64,000 bases of DNA from Scolanthus callimorphus. Lineage: Eukaryota > Cnidaria > Anthozoa > Actiniaria > Edwardsiidae. The notes beneath the pieces were generated by a model. It ran no database searches, had not been told where the DNA came from, and saw only the letters and a program-made list of their open reading frames with translations. Positions 1-11,512 of this stretch are shown here, piece by piece; position 1 is the stretch's first letter, and each line of letters starts with the position of its first letter. Location of the stretch: assembly GCA_033964015.1 (NCBI GenBank), contig CM066914.1, positions 32,781,492 through 32,845,491 on the forward strand. Direction: 5' to 3'. Position numbers and translations under genes: made by a program.

Positions 1-380
1 TACCACTTTCAGTCAAGATTTCGTCCGCCATCTGCAGTTTCTTGTAGCTTGTATCATTGTTATATTGGGCACAAAACTTTGAAAGAACTTTCGGAGATGT
101 TCGGAAAAGATGAAGCCTTTGTGTTACCTGTCTTTGGTTGGTTGCTGGCAGAATGGACTGGGATCAGGGAAGGATGAGTAATCGATGACGTGGTTTATTC
201 AGCCGGGATCATACCAAAAGAAATTAACGTAAGTTAAGAGGTTTATAAAATCAAGCTATGAATCATTCTAGATAATACAAAAACAAGGAAAATAATTTAC
301 AGCTTTGTTACAGCTCAACACGGAATAAATTAAATTGTCATAGACACGGAATTCTCACGGAATTTAGCCAGCCTTTGCAG

Positions 381-518
381 TCTCAACATTTGTACATGGA
401 ATGGAAAGAACAATGTACGACTCGCTTCTCAAGGACATCCTTGGAGCTGAATAAGTTTCTAACGACAGAAATGGTTTGGCATCAAGATTCCTTCAAGAAG
501 AAAAGATACGATATTCAG
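381..518 (+). CDS. Exon-like open frame, unknown gene
   Basis: A 138-bp stretch (46 codons, phase 0) is open between a plausible acceptor (tttgcag ending at 380) and a good donor (cag/gtgagt at 519). The product would be polar, rich in Lys, Thr and Gln, with no motif I recognise. A second frame is open from the window edge to a stop at 175-177 but has no other support. The exon could be a chance open frame, and no partner exon is obvious downstream. Confidence 0.2.
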
Positions 519-1838
519 GTGAGTTTTAAAGTAAGTTAGTTCCAAAGTTGAGTGCTTTGCTCATCTCTTTGCTCATAGGGCGCATGTTCTCCATTGAAAA
601 TGCAACACATGAATCGCTAGGATATCATATTTAAACTACTCTATCTATACTTCATATCCCTTGTACTTGCATAAGATAATTGTAAATACACATTGGAATC
701 GTGTTTCAGTCCCCTGTGATTCATTCAGCAACTCTCTTTAATTTGACTACTGGAAATTAGATTTAATTAACTCAATATTTGAAGTTAGCTTTGTGGATGA
801 GACTGTGTGTTTTGGTGAAAACTTTTTTGCTGAAAAGGGGTGTGCATTTGGCTTGAAATCATAGACAGAAATAAACAATGATTGACTGTAACATTGTATC
901 ATGATAATAAAGCTTAAAGTTAGTGGCCAGCATCACAGCCAGCTGAAAGACAAAGGCATTTTCCACTCTTTTAATCCTCTGGTAATGTCATTTTTTGTCA
1001 ACAGAGATATTATTATGCAGTTTGCTAGAAAATGCAAGGGATTTTCTTGATTTTATCTGCTGACATGCATAACAAAGTTCCCAGGCACAACAGGCTTTGG
1101 CAATAAAAAAATCCCCCCAACCCCTGGACATTTGCTGGTTTTCCTCATCTGCTGGTTTTCCACAGTTCGAAATGCCTAGAAGCTAACTTTGCATCTATAG
1201 AGCGTGGGAGGAAAATCGCTCACATTTCCTAACAAGCTGCCTTCAAATAAAGAAAATGTCTCGGCCTAACATCTCTGTTGAGAAAAAAATATTATTACAA
1301 CAGTAAATACTTTAAAACAGTGGAAACACGTTTGTCTTTCAGATAGCCAAGACGCTTTTATTCACTGTGCATTTTTTATGCCGATTTAGCTTGTAGATCT
1401 CATTTCTACAAGCTAATTCTAAAGAAACAGCTAATTCTAAAGAAACAAACCCTGACTACGGACAATTAAAAAAAATCATTTGGGTCACAAGCGTTCCCCT
1501 GCAAGCAGATTACCCCTGATGGACATTTTGCACATTACCCCAGGGTAAAACCAAACAACCAATTTGACTCCAAAGGGGCAGGGAGGAACGCTTGTGCACA
1601 TTTTCTTATTTACTTCTACCTGGAATATGCTATTATGCAGAAGATACTATCATCTTTCTTTTTTCTTGCATGGGTCTTACAGGAATGTCAACTCTCCCGG
1701 TTTTGCCAGGCGTCTCAAGAGTTTTCGCTTCGTTTCCCAGCACAACTTCAGGATGACTGCCATACATTTACTGTATTTCTCCCGGGAATATTTCAGGAAA
1801 TTTAGCCATTTCAAGACAATCTCCAGATTTTTTAAGTC
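519..1838. other. Intergenic or intronic, no gene seen
   Basis: AT-rich DNA without a convincing reading frame, inverted repeat or RNA gene. Open frames here are short and have no recognisable motif. Confidence 0.5.
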
Positions 1839-4515
1839 TTTATTTATTTATTTAGAGGATTTCATCTGTACACATATAAAAAAGTTACAATAAAACATAT
1901 AAGATACTAAAATTGACATTGACAGATGAGGGGCAAACTAACGGACACGAAGTCCCAACAAAAGTAAGTCCCATTAATTACAAATACAAACACGATCCAA
2001 ACAATACATACTTCTAATACTACAAAGGTTATGAATGATAATAAAGAGAAGAGAAAAAAAAGTTCCAGCGCCACTCACGCGCAGCAGTTTGTGTTATTGA
2101 TCGATCTACAATAGGGGCAGATCGATTTCCATGTACGCACCCGCTGGGGATGAAAGTCACTGTTCAGTTTTTCAAAAAAGTACAACTTCACAAGGTCCTT
2201 GAACATGGCGTAACTAGAAGACTGCCTAATTGAAAGAGGGAGATTATTCCATATTGGTACGATTCTATTGAAAAAGGAGTCTCTAAAAAGAGAAGTGCGG
2301 AAACGCATAGGTCTGAGATTAAGGTTAGTGAGTGCTCTTCTAGTGCGCCCACTAGACAAAGAAAAATGACCATTATTTTGGAAATCTACTATACTATTCA
2401 GACTTAAGGTCCCTAGACTCTAGCCAAAAGGAAATTGGCAGGAGGTGCAGCTGAATTAACCGGGTTTTGTAGTCGGGTCTTAGTTGATGGTACGAGTGAC
2501 ACCCCAGAATGAAGCGCGTGGCGCGCCTCTGAACACCCTCCAGTAGCTTGAGATCTGTTATTGAAGACTGTGGCGCCCAGACTTCGCTGGCGTAACCGAG
2601 GTTGCTGCGCACAAAACACAGGTATAGCAGTTTCTTGCGGCTAGCCCCTATTTGCTTGCTACAGTGCCGACGCAAGAATCCGAGCTTGCGGTTAGCCTTC
2701 GCGACAATGATTGAAATATGCAGACTTCAGGTAAGGTTGCAAGAGATTGTGACCCCGAGGTCCTTCTGCGAGGGCACAGCAGCTAGGGCATGACCCCCCA
2801 GGAAATAGGGACTGACCGCAAGTGATGGGACATTGTTTTTGCGCTTTCTAGATATTCTTAGACTTTCGCACTTATTTGTGTTAAATGAGAGCCCCCAAAG
2901 CTCAGTCCAAATAAACATGGAGTTTAAGTCACGTTGGAGCAGTTCACAATCCTCTGCGGACCGTATAATCTTGTAGCACTTAGCGTCGTCAGCGTACAGA
3001 GCCATCTTGGTGGAGCTTGCCTCCTCGGGGAGATCGTTTACATAAAGGAGGAAAAGAAAGGCGCTTAGAGGCTACCCTGAGGAACCCCTGAGGTAACTGG
3101 TGCCCAGGGCGAGAAGGCCTCGTCCAAGAGAACACGTTGAGATCTGCCCGTGAGATAGTCGGCAAACCACTGGTGAAGTGAACCCGCGATGCCAAATAAG
3201 GAAAGCTTATGAAGTAGGCGACCGTGAGGTACAGAGTCGAACGCCTTGCTGAAGTCAAGATAGATCAAGTCAATTTCTTCCCCTGCATCCAGCGCTGCCC
3301 CCAATTCGTGAAGAACTCCAAGAAGCTGTGTCACGCATGATCTACCCTCGGTAAAACCATGTTGCAGCGAAGACAACAGGTTAACGAGCTTCGGGACAAG
3401 TTTACATAGAACAAAACGTTCGCACAGCTTGCTGATGATAGAAAGGAGGGAGATTTGGCGATAGTTTGGAATCTCCGCTTTGTCACCCTTTTTGAACAGA
3501 GGACAGATGTTAGCGAGCTCGCGAGCACACTCTTTTAGGATCTTAGGGTAGATGTTGTCTGGTCCGGGGGTCTTAGACGGATCGAGACGAGCGAGTGCTG
3601 ATAGTACGTCCTCCTCAGTCAGGTTGATGCTTTCTAAACGTAGATCCGTAAACGGCGATGACGGTAGGTTGTTTGGGATGGAAAAATCGTCGTTGAATAC
3701 GGACGAGAAGTAGTTATTAAAAGCGTTCGCCTTCTCTTTAGCATCGGTAAACGAAGAGCCATTCAAATGTAATGATTCCGGCATAGAGGAGCTATTGGAT
3801 AGGCGATTGAAATAACTCCAGAAGCGCTTTGGCTGAGAAAAACAAGAATCCGAGATGTCCTTGATATAAGGTGCACGCTTAGACCTTACTAAGTATTTCA
3901 GGTATTTGCGAAGTGATCTAAATTTATCCCACAAAATCGCACTGTCCTTACGAACAGCCTTTTTCCTCACTGTGTTCTTTTTGTGGAGGGCGTGTAATAC
4001 TTCTCCGTCAAACCACGGGGGCATAACAATCTTCCTTGGGTTACGCTTCGGAATGAAACGTTCAACCTGGCTCAAGAACGCAGCTTTCCAGGAAGACCAG
4101 TTTTGTTCGATCGACTGATCAGGCGAGAAAGCATTTGATAGGGAATTACTGGACAGACAATTGCTCAAACCCTCGAAGTCAGCCTTTTGAAGGTTGAACG
4201 ACTGCTGGCTAGTGTTTTTATTTGGTGCCCGTGAGGCAAAATGCAAATCAAAAGTTACTGCCTTGTGGTCCGATTTTAGAGCCACACCCTCGCAGCCAAT
4301 CACGTTGATGTTGGAGACGCCTTCAACAATGGTGGTCAATAAAAGGTCCAGGGTATTGTTCTCGCGTGTCGGAGCGTTAATGAGCTGGAACAAATTCTTA
4401 TCCATGAGTTCTTGACAAAATAAGAATAAGGCTGAGTTAATGGAGTCACAAAAACCAGAACCTTCAATCCATGATATTTCAGGGAGATTAAAAATAACCA
4501 ACAAAAAGTCCCTGG
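1839..4515 (-). mobile_element. 5'-truncated CR1/L2-like LINE
   Basis: A non-LTR retrotransposon on the minus strand. The 3' end is marked by a TAAA microsatellite tail (plus-strand tttatttatttattta at 1839-1854), typical of CR1/L2-type LINEs. About 220 bp of 3' UTR separates the tail from the last coding frame. The 5' end is lost: homology starts inside the endonuclease domain near 4505, the usual result of incomplete reverse transcription. Several frameshifts show it is an old, dead copy. No clear target-site duplication was found. Confidence 0.85.
2075..4504 (-). pseudogene. LINE endonuclease/reverse transcriptase, degraded
   Basis: Reading from 4504 leftward the frames give the C-terminal part of an AP-type endonuclease, with NLPEISW where GDFNLP-type sequence is expected and SDHKAV. 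Next come the reverse transcriptase motifs PGPDNIYPKILKE, LFKKGDK, the catalytic LDFSKAFDSVPH, TSGVPQGSL, and ALYADDAK in another frame. The LINE C-terminal part follows (RNLGYASEVWAP, then FFNRIVPIWNNLP). At least three frame changes occur, near 3065, 2727-2675 and 2394-2359. Between KECARELA and NICPLFKKGD the usual 30 or so residues are missing, an in-frame deletion. It acted on its own RNA in target-primed reverse transcription and is now inactive. Confidence 0.85.
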
Positions 4516-5304
4516 CTTGACGTCCCTGGTCTTAGAGATTCCATGAAATGAATGATTTTCTGATTTTCTTGCTAGAGGTCTGGAATCTTAGAATTCAGAC
4601 TTAGGTTAAGATTTGTCACCACACTCTAAATTTTCTGTGGAATTTTAAATGCTGTTTCAAGGACTTTAAAGGTACTTTAAGGTATCAGTTATGGTATTTG
4701 ATGATCCAACCCTCCAAGCCTGTAAATTTCTTTTACTGACTAGGCTACATAGCTGTAGGTGTCCCGTTTGACTTTGATTTTTTTTTCAGTTCTCAGGTGC
4801 TGATGCTAGGGCTGGTTCACCCATGAATTGCAACACAAGGTGCAAGAAGGTAGCCAAGACTTTTTCCAGGGCATCAGCTAACCCATCCTGTAATTCTAGA
4901 CTCCATTTGCACTAAGCACTGTGAAAAAAGCCTGGAATTTAAGAGGTCATATCTAGCCTGCCTGTGGCTTGGTTCATATAAACATACCACCTTTCCAGAA
5001 GTATTTTTTCAATCTTGTAACAAAAAAAAATGAATGCAACACATCAACTCAAAAGTATAGACTACTCAAACTCTTTCTTTTTTGTTGTTCGCATAATTAT
5101 GAAATCCCAAGTGCAAAAAAGCAACATTTCAAAACACTTTGTGATTATTTGTACTTATACTTTCAACTAGACCATGAATTTGTACTTTATCAGTATTGTG
5201 ATTCAAACATGCCTCCTTTTTAGACATCGAACCAAGCTTCCTATGGTGTCTTGTCTGCCTTGTTTCCAGGTTGTTGACCATGAAAAACAAAGTGGAAAAT
5301 GTGC
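4516..5304. other. No gene seen
   Basis: AT-rich intergenic sequence between the LINE and a GC-ended MITE. Frames are short and unlike known proteins. Confidence 0.5.
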
Positions 5305-5714
5305 CCGGGGGGACTCCCCATATTTTCAGATGGGGGTGCTCGTCCTATCCCTTAGGGTATAAAATTGACAGACGTGCTATCTCTTAGGGGTGTTTAAAAT
5401 CAGACCTATCCCTAAGGGGAGTCTCAGACTAATCCTTGCCCAGAAATATATTGGTACTGACACCAGAACCGATATTTACAAAGGAAACTTGGTTGAAAAC
5501 CGTAAAAGACCTAAAATTTCGCTTTTATTTGTTTTGACCTGCCAAATTTGCTATCTTTTATGGGTAAATTCGGCGGTCGCCACGCCAAATTTGCTTTCTT
5601 TTAGGGGTAAATTTGCTGTTTGCCACACCCATTTTGCTATCCCTTAGGGTCAAAATCAATTTTCCCGAGAGTCACCCCCGTCTAAAATATTGGGAGTCCC
5701 CCCCCCCCCCCCCG
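5305..5714. mobile_element. MITE-like element with CCCGGGGGGACTCCC ends
   Basis: The ends are inverted copies: CCGGGGGGACTCCC plus atattttcagatgggggtg on the left, and its complement followed by a C-run on the right (about 5680-5714). The flanks carry the same word, ggaaaatgtgc, at 5294-5304 and 5715-5725, consistent with a target duplication of roughly 8-11 bp. Inside are repeated phrases such as tatcccttaggg. No coding capacity. An 8-bp-class duplication would fit hAT-type mobilisation, but the superfamily is an inference. Confidence 0.6.
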
Positions 5715-5976
5715 GGAAAATGTGCATATCATCCTTTCTCGAGTGTATCTGAGTTCTGGTTGAGTTAGTTTTCTAGGCCAATAGAAATATTGAAAAACTT
5801 ACTGGAATTCCAAATATGATATGCAGATATTTCCTTACAAGGAAGTTGGAGGAAGTCGACACTTTTTCAAGGGAACTATTTTGATATGTTATTCCAAAGC
5901 AGGATCTCGCCTTATAGTGGGTAAGGGGACTATGCTCATTTTTCTGTTGGCAGTTTTTGGTTTACTTTTACTTTAA

Positions 5977-6377
5977 GGGAGCATTCATTATTTATGCCAG
6001 GGGGTGGGCTGGCAATTATTAAGGGGGACCATGTTAAATTTGGCACGTTCAAGTAGAGGGTCACCAGAAAATATGAAAACAAGTGTGAGGATTCATCTAC
6101 GTTTTATGGCAGCAACGACGTTAATTTAATATATGGATACAAGAGGTTACACACCTGTAAAATTACAACAAACTGTTTATGCACGCATCAGGAAATGTCT
6201 CAAAAATACTGTTTGTTGTCTACTTGGTATCTAGATGTCGCAACATTTCTTCCTCATCTAAAGGGAGGAGGGGGCTATCATTATTATAAAAATTGCCTAA
6301 AGGGGTTTTGAGGTTTTTATTGGGCTGAATGAAAAATCTTGCCAGCCCACCCCCTGGCATAAATAATGAATGCTCCC
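5977..6377. mobile_element. MITE with 39-bp perfect terminal inverted repeats
   Basis: The left end starts GGGAGCATTCATTATTTATG and continues through ccagggggtgggctggcaa. The right end (6339-6377) is its exact reverse complement over 39 bp. The 401-bp element has no coding frame. TA lies outside each end (5974-5975 with one extra A, and 6378-6379), so a short TA-type duplication is possible but not clean. Non-autonomous; the mobilising transposase is unknown. Confidence 0.75.
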
Positions 6378-7844
6378 TACCAGAACAAGGCTTAAAACTG
6401 GATTTAAACCATTGCTCACTGGAGTTCCAGTAAATCCCCCTACAATGAGATATACTTTTTATTCGGAACTGTAAGAAATAATAATGATTTACATTGGCAA
6501 AACTCCAATAAATATAAAAAGTACATTAATTTTTGCCTAATATTGATTGTTTAATTTCACTTATTTGTTCAAAGAGGGGGTTCGAAGGCTTGTCATGATG
6601 GAGTGATTTTGCAAAGTAGTTCTTCTTGTTCTGTTTTGGTCACCCATACAAAATTTTGCTATGTTTTCGGATATTTTCTATTAATTTAGTAACATTATTC
6701 TTGTGATGCATCCAAGGGGGCCATTTGACATAAATTGATTTTGGTTTTGATTTCTATGGTATGAAAGAGTTCATATAGTTGGGTAGGATAAAATTGCTCT
6801 TCCATTTCAGTTCTTTATTTTTTTTCTAACACCTTGAATGACCTGCTTTGTCTCCCGTTTTCCATCCGTAGGTCATGGAAGGGCATTGGAAATCCCGGAG
6901 GGGTGAGGGTGGGGAGTCAATTTACTTTCTTTGGAGGGATGAGGGGGTCTCCTCTCAACACCCTTCTTTGTTGGGGGATATTTTCTGGAAATGTCTGGTT
7001 CCAGATTATCCATACCCTCCTACGAAGGGATTGGAAATGCCATCAATTTACAACTCTTTCCAAGGAAAAAAAATTCTTCAGATGTTTAGGTTTTGCCAGA
7101 TTTCTAGGATTCTGTAATGGGAAGTTATGTTTCTCTGGGGTAAAAATACATGTCCACAATACACAGCTCTTCAAATTCTATTTGTCGAACAAGCACCCCC
7201 ACCCAACTGATATGAGTGAGTGCTCGACCTTGACTTTTTTGATCACTAGTCCCATCGGGACAAGTAGCACAGAAACGTTACTTGCCTTAGCTAACTGGCT
7301 TATCAATTATAGTCCATTATAGTCTAGTTTTGGTCATTTCTAAATGCTGCTGTCCCCTCTGGCGACCATGACTCATAGCGCAAAAACAATAGAGTGTTTT
7401 GATATGACGTCATAGTGAAATATTATTGTCAGAAATTTGCTATGATATTATTGCATTGTATAAGAATTAGTCGTTCTGTAAGAGGTATAAACATTGGAGT
7501 TCCGCTTTTAGGCAGTGCCTAAATCTATATATTATGGATACAAACCATCCGGAATACTTGCTAGCCTGGGACAGTGCATGCCTTATTTCCCTCATAAAAT
7601 TGTTGTGTTTATGGGAAAGTGGTAGGAATATCCAAGATCTCAGCAAGTGGGCCACCTTCTCGTATAAACACAGCACACTTTTTCGGGGGAATATGGCATT
7701 AGACAAGCCAGCTTGGCCGGAAAACTAACTACCCAAGAATGGGTTGACTCTGTATATACACAGGCCCTCAAAAACGAAACTAACATGTTTTCAAAAGATC
7801 CCTTCAGAATAAATTCCAATGTCTAAAACATAGTTGAAACAAAG
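6378..7844. other. No supported gene
   Basis: Contains a 162-codon plus-strand open frame (6834-7322), but its composition is Phe/Leu/Ser-rich with no motif. It overlaps G-rich repeat-like DNA. I do not regard it as a gene. Confidence 0.4.
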
Positions 7845-8111
7845 TCATTTTTCAGCAAACTTTTTTACCAGCTCCATGAGAGCTACCGTCTGTTGCTGCT
7901 GCTGCATCATGTTTGCACTCAGATGCATCATTTGTTGCATCTGTTGGGTCTGTGCCAATCCTGATTTTGCTTATTTAGCATCTCGAATTGGCGCTTTCTG
8001 TGTTCGTATTCCTTTGTTTGAAGCTCAATTTCTTGTCTCTTAACATCTACCTTCTCCCGCTTCAATGTTGCCTCTGCTTCTGCTCTGTCCTTCAAGTAGT
8101 CCATAGTACTT

Positions 8112-9254
8112 TTTTTAAACATTTTTATTGGTATAGTCTATATAAATTTTTACACCCTTCGCCCTAGTGCAGCCCCCCTCCTTTACATCACTTCTTGACA
8201 CGTACATAAATAATAATAATAAAAATAAAAAACAGACGAGAAAAAAAGTGCTTGTTTGTTAGATTGCGCTTGACATTTTGCGTGGTGCGCAGAGCAGACA
8301 GGGGATCCCCCTTCCTTTTTTAATTGAACAAGGGTCTTAACGGGCCCCATTTTTTATCGTGAAAACCTATTTTATTTCGAATTCTCGGGGCTGTTTCTTC
8401 TATTTCACAAGTTCGTTTAAGTAACGCAATAAAACCATCGAAGGATGGGTGTCTTGTTTTCTATTTGCAAAGGTGTAAGAAGAATTTAACCTCCAGGATA
8501 ATAAAGTTAACCAGAATATAATGCTTGTGGTCCTCCTGATCAAATAAACCAAGAGTGATCGTTTGCAGCGACAAAATCAAATTAAACTTTAAACGTGTTT
8601 TAAGAAACGTTTGTACCTCCTTCCACAAAGGCTGAGTTTTAGGATAATAGTATAAAAAGTGTTCAGGGGTCTCAATGTCATTGTTGCAGAAAAAACACAT
8701 TGGTGAATCAATAATTCTAAACTTAAAAAGCTTCTCGTTTGTGTAAAAAAATTTATGGAGTATTTTGAATTGGAATTCCCTGAGTTTTGTATCTAACGTT
8801 GTTAAGAAAGGGAGAGTAAAAATTTGTTCCCATGGTAGATCCTCTCTCTTATTGAATAATTCATTATACCTAATAATTGCTGTTGGTTTTTCGGCCTTTT
8901 CATCGATGAGGAAATTATAAATAGATTTTGATTTTAAATTCAGGACATCATACTTAACATTGTCTTGACAATATGTGAATACATTTATCATTAGCGGGAT
9001 CGTGGTGGCAATTATCTCACTTTTTCTAGAAATTAAAGTTGTTTTCCACTTGGTTGGAATGCTATTGTATATGCTAAAAAGGGAGAAGACATCTAGAGGT
9101 GATAGGTCAGGGGGGGCTGGGTTGCTAAATTTAAATCTCCCCGTGTCACAAAACAAATCACCAATTTTGTTAAAGCCTTTTGCCATCAGCCGTCTGCTAA
9201 ACACAGGCATACCCCCAACCTCAATGTTTTGATTATTCCAAATGATTTCATTTT
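8112..9254 (-). mobile_element. L1-type LINE 3' fragment with 10-bp TSD
   Basis: A 1,143-bp insertion inside the Myb-like gene. The 10-bp word catagtactt flanks it at 8102-8111 and 9255-9264. The minus-strand 3' end has an AATAAA signal and an A-run (plus-strand ttttttt at 8111-8117). The 5' end is truncated, starting in frame inside the ORF2 C-terminal region. All hallmarks of target-primed reverse transcription are present. Confidence 0.9.
8461..9254 (-). pseudogene. L1/Tx1-like ORF2 C-terminal region
   Basis: A single frame of about 265 codons, open from the insertion edge. It carries the C-terminal part of an L1/Tx1-type ORF2 protein, including KLREFQFKILHKFFYTN and a zinc-finger-like segment CFFCNNDIETPEHFLYY (C-x2-C-x7-H; the usual last Cys appears replaced in YYYPKTQ). 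The reverse transcriptase catalytic core is absent because of the 5' truncation, so the fragment cannot be active. The frame itself has no internal stop, which suggests a fairly recent insertion. Confidence 0.8.
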
Positions 9255-10524
9255 CATAGTACTTGCACCACTAGCTCTTCTCTTTTTTTCATTTCCTCCC
9301 TTTTGTGAATCACCATTTCTTTTTGAGCTCTCTTTAAATGTTTCCAGTGACCGGTTTCGCATTCGGAAACTCTTCTTTCCTCTTCTGGGGCAATGCCAGA
9401 GGCTCTTTCCTCTCTCTCTCCTACTTTTCTTTTTCTGTTTGTCACCATAGTGTTTTAGTAGTCCCTGACTGACCTCTTTGACACCTTAAATTTGGGCTCT
9501 TGAATTCCATTCAAAGTAGAAGCTAACTTTTCCCAGGCATCACTTCTCTCGGTTGTTCCCTTTTTTTGAGTGCAAGGCTGAACTTGCTTGCTTTCTCTAA
9601 GCATCAACACTTCATGTTCCTCTGTCCATTTCATGAGTTGGCTATATCAAAGACATGGAAAAAGAATACGATTATTAATCTTATTATAAAATTATTCAAG
9701 AATAATTTGTTGATAATCATTCGAAATAATTTGATTTCAACAGAAATTTGCAATAAACGTGCACATTCAGGGGAGAATTGCAAGATTTATGAGCTCATAA
9801 AATCTAGTGTAATCTTGATTATTTCATTCCATCATGATTTTAAGTAAACTAGGCCAATAGTGCATAATTAGTGCAAAAATAGTTTGTTCTTTGTCGTCTC
9901 CAATTTTCACAAGCTTCACTCAGCTTTTTAAGTCTATAAAATTAGTGTAGCTGGTTGTTCAACATGAAAAAAGTGAATTTCAATCAAGAGCACAGCAGGA
10001 ATTTATGGCCAGCATGAATAGAGTATATTATTGCGAATTGTTTTTCGTTCTATGTTTTTCGTTGTATGAGGCATGAGCATGAGTTAAATTCGCACACTTC
10101 TGTACGTCGCTATGCCTGTAAGATTTGTAAGCTTACGGTTATGACATCGAAAAGCGGGATAAACTCCAATCTAGTCCTATCCGTATGTGCGATAAACATA
10201 CAAAAGTAAGCTAGTATAGAATAGAAGCCTGAGGAAAGTGCTTGTTCTTAAAAGGAGATCATATTTGGCCAGGTGAAATGCCTGTAAACTCGAACACACA
10301 CGTGCTTTTTGTTCGGAACGAAGGTGTGCAAACAGAAGGGCTCATTTCTTGCCCTTGATTTTCACTTCAGTTACCTTTCTCAACACCAAATTATAAGAAA
10401 TTACTTGAGAAATGAGTAAACTAAGGGCTAAGAGACCAGGAGTAAGGATTAAGAGCAAATTGGGGTAATTTCGTACCTTGTTTCCTTCGCCATGGTCTTC
10501 ACGTTTTCACAAGACGCGATAGTG

Positions 10525-10580
10525 TCGAAGGCGTACGCATGCGCACATGCCTACCGGAAGTGAAATATCATGACGTCGCC
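10525..10580 (-). promoter_or_regulatory. Promoter-like cluster upstream of the Myb-like gene
   Basis: Within 30-90 bp upstream of the start codon at 10493 lie a NRF1-like palindrome (acgcatgcgcac, 10534-10545), an ETS site (ccggaagtg, 10554-10562) and a CRE-like tgacgtcg (10571-10578), in locally CpG-rich DNA. This combination is common in metazoan housekeeping promoters and supports a real transcribed gene on the minus strand. Confidence 0.5.
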
Positions 10581-10679
10581 GTCGGAGTTGTCGGATCGTA
10601 AGGTCCCTAATGTCCCGAGTTTCAGCACCGTCAGGTATAAGTCGAGTTTTGTCGTGGCTAATGCTTTCAAAGCATATCG

Positions 10680-10759
10680 ATAATAATTTTAATTGTATTA
10701 TAGTTTTTAGACCAAATTAAATTTATAGTCATGAATATATAAACTTAGTTTTAGTATTT
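10680..10759 (+). mobile_element. LINE 3'-UTR fragment, left part
   Basis: The AT-rich sequence directly left of the Sola-like element. With the element and one ATTT copy removed it joins smoothly to 14618-14730, which ends like a LINE 3' UTR. Assignment to the same LINE is an inference from this continuity. Confidence 0.4.
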
Positions 10760-10914
10760 GGGTCATTCCACGTCAAATCGACCAAATGTCCCCCTGTGAC
10801 CCCTATCGATTTTCATGAAAACCATTTTACAAGTTCATCTAGAGGCCAATAGAAACATGCATAAATATCAGCGCTTAACTTTGAACAGTTCAGGAGATAT
10901 TACACTTCAAAGTT
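10760..10914 (+). repeat. Left terminal inverted repeat of Sola-like element
   Basis: About 154 bp, inverted copy at 14460-14613 with scattered mismatches. Confidence 0.85.
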
Positions 10915-11512
10915 TTGATGTACATTTCACATCACCCGCTTCTCGTCTAAAACTCGACATTCAGGGCCGTAGATCTCTAGAATCAAAACCATTACAGTGA
11001 AAGTTTTTATAGAAATGGTATAACAACCACCTTGGCTGAGAGAATTTGAAAGTTCAATGAGTCTAGCTTTTCTTGTTTCCAAATAAATTGCACGTGAAAT
11101 TTGCATTTTACAAGAAAGTGGTATTTTTTTCGATTTTCAGATACCTATTTTTTACAACTCTTAAACTGACTTGAAAAATTAAGATTATCATGGCGTACTA
11201 CAGGTACTTAGATAAGATCTATGTTGAAGAGCGTTAAATTAGCTTGTTTCGATCGCGAACTATTGTACTCCATAATTGTCACGTGATCAGAATTCGAGCC
11301 CTGAAATTGCTTTGTTGACAGTTAAAACTTCAATCTTTTATCAAAGATTCGCAAAGTTCAATCCTTTTTCTAAATGTGTTCAAAGTATTATTCACTAGCT
11401 AAGGCTCCTTCACTTCCAAACTAACCTAAAGCAAAAGGTACTTCCAGTGCAGCACATGAAGCTTTTCAGGTGATGCTTGCAGTGTGGAATGTTTCATCTG
11501 CTGAGATCCGCT

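Larger units (their letters stand above)
7845..10493 (-). pseudogene. Myb/SANT-like DNA-binding domain gene, disrupted
   Basis: Exon 1 (10477-10493) encodes MAKET and ends at a donor aag/gtacga. Exon 2 starts at 9641 after acceptor gatatag, and the phases agree. Exon 2 begins with a trihelix/Myb-SANT-like segment (KWTEEHEVLML, then VSKRSVRDY), continues with a basic/acidic linker (ERASGIAPEEE), then a coiled coil (TMDYLKDRAEAEATLKREK) and a Gln-rich tail ending ELVKKFAEK before the stop at 7845-7847. Such proteins are expected to be nuclear DNA-binding factors. Lesions: TAA after RDY near 9453, a frame change in the linker, an inserted LINE at 8112-9254, and a 1-base loss near 7960. The layout (own promoter, one intron) suggests a host gene or a multicopy host-like family rather than part of a transposon. 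Confidence 0.7.

Noticed and set aside
6834..7322. 162-codon plus-strand frame
   Set aside because: No recognised motif, biased composition, overlaps G-rich repeat-like DNA and lacks splice support.
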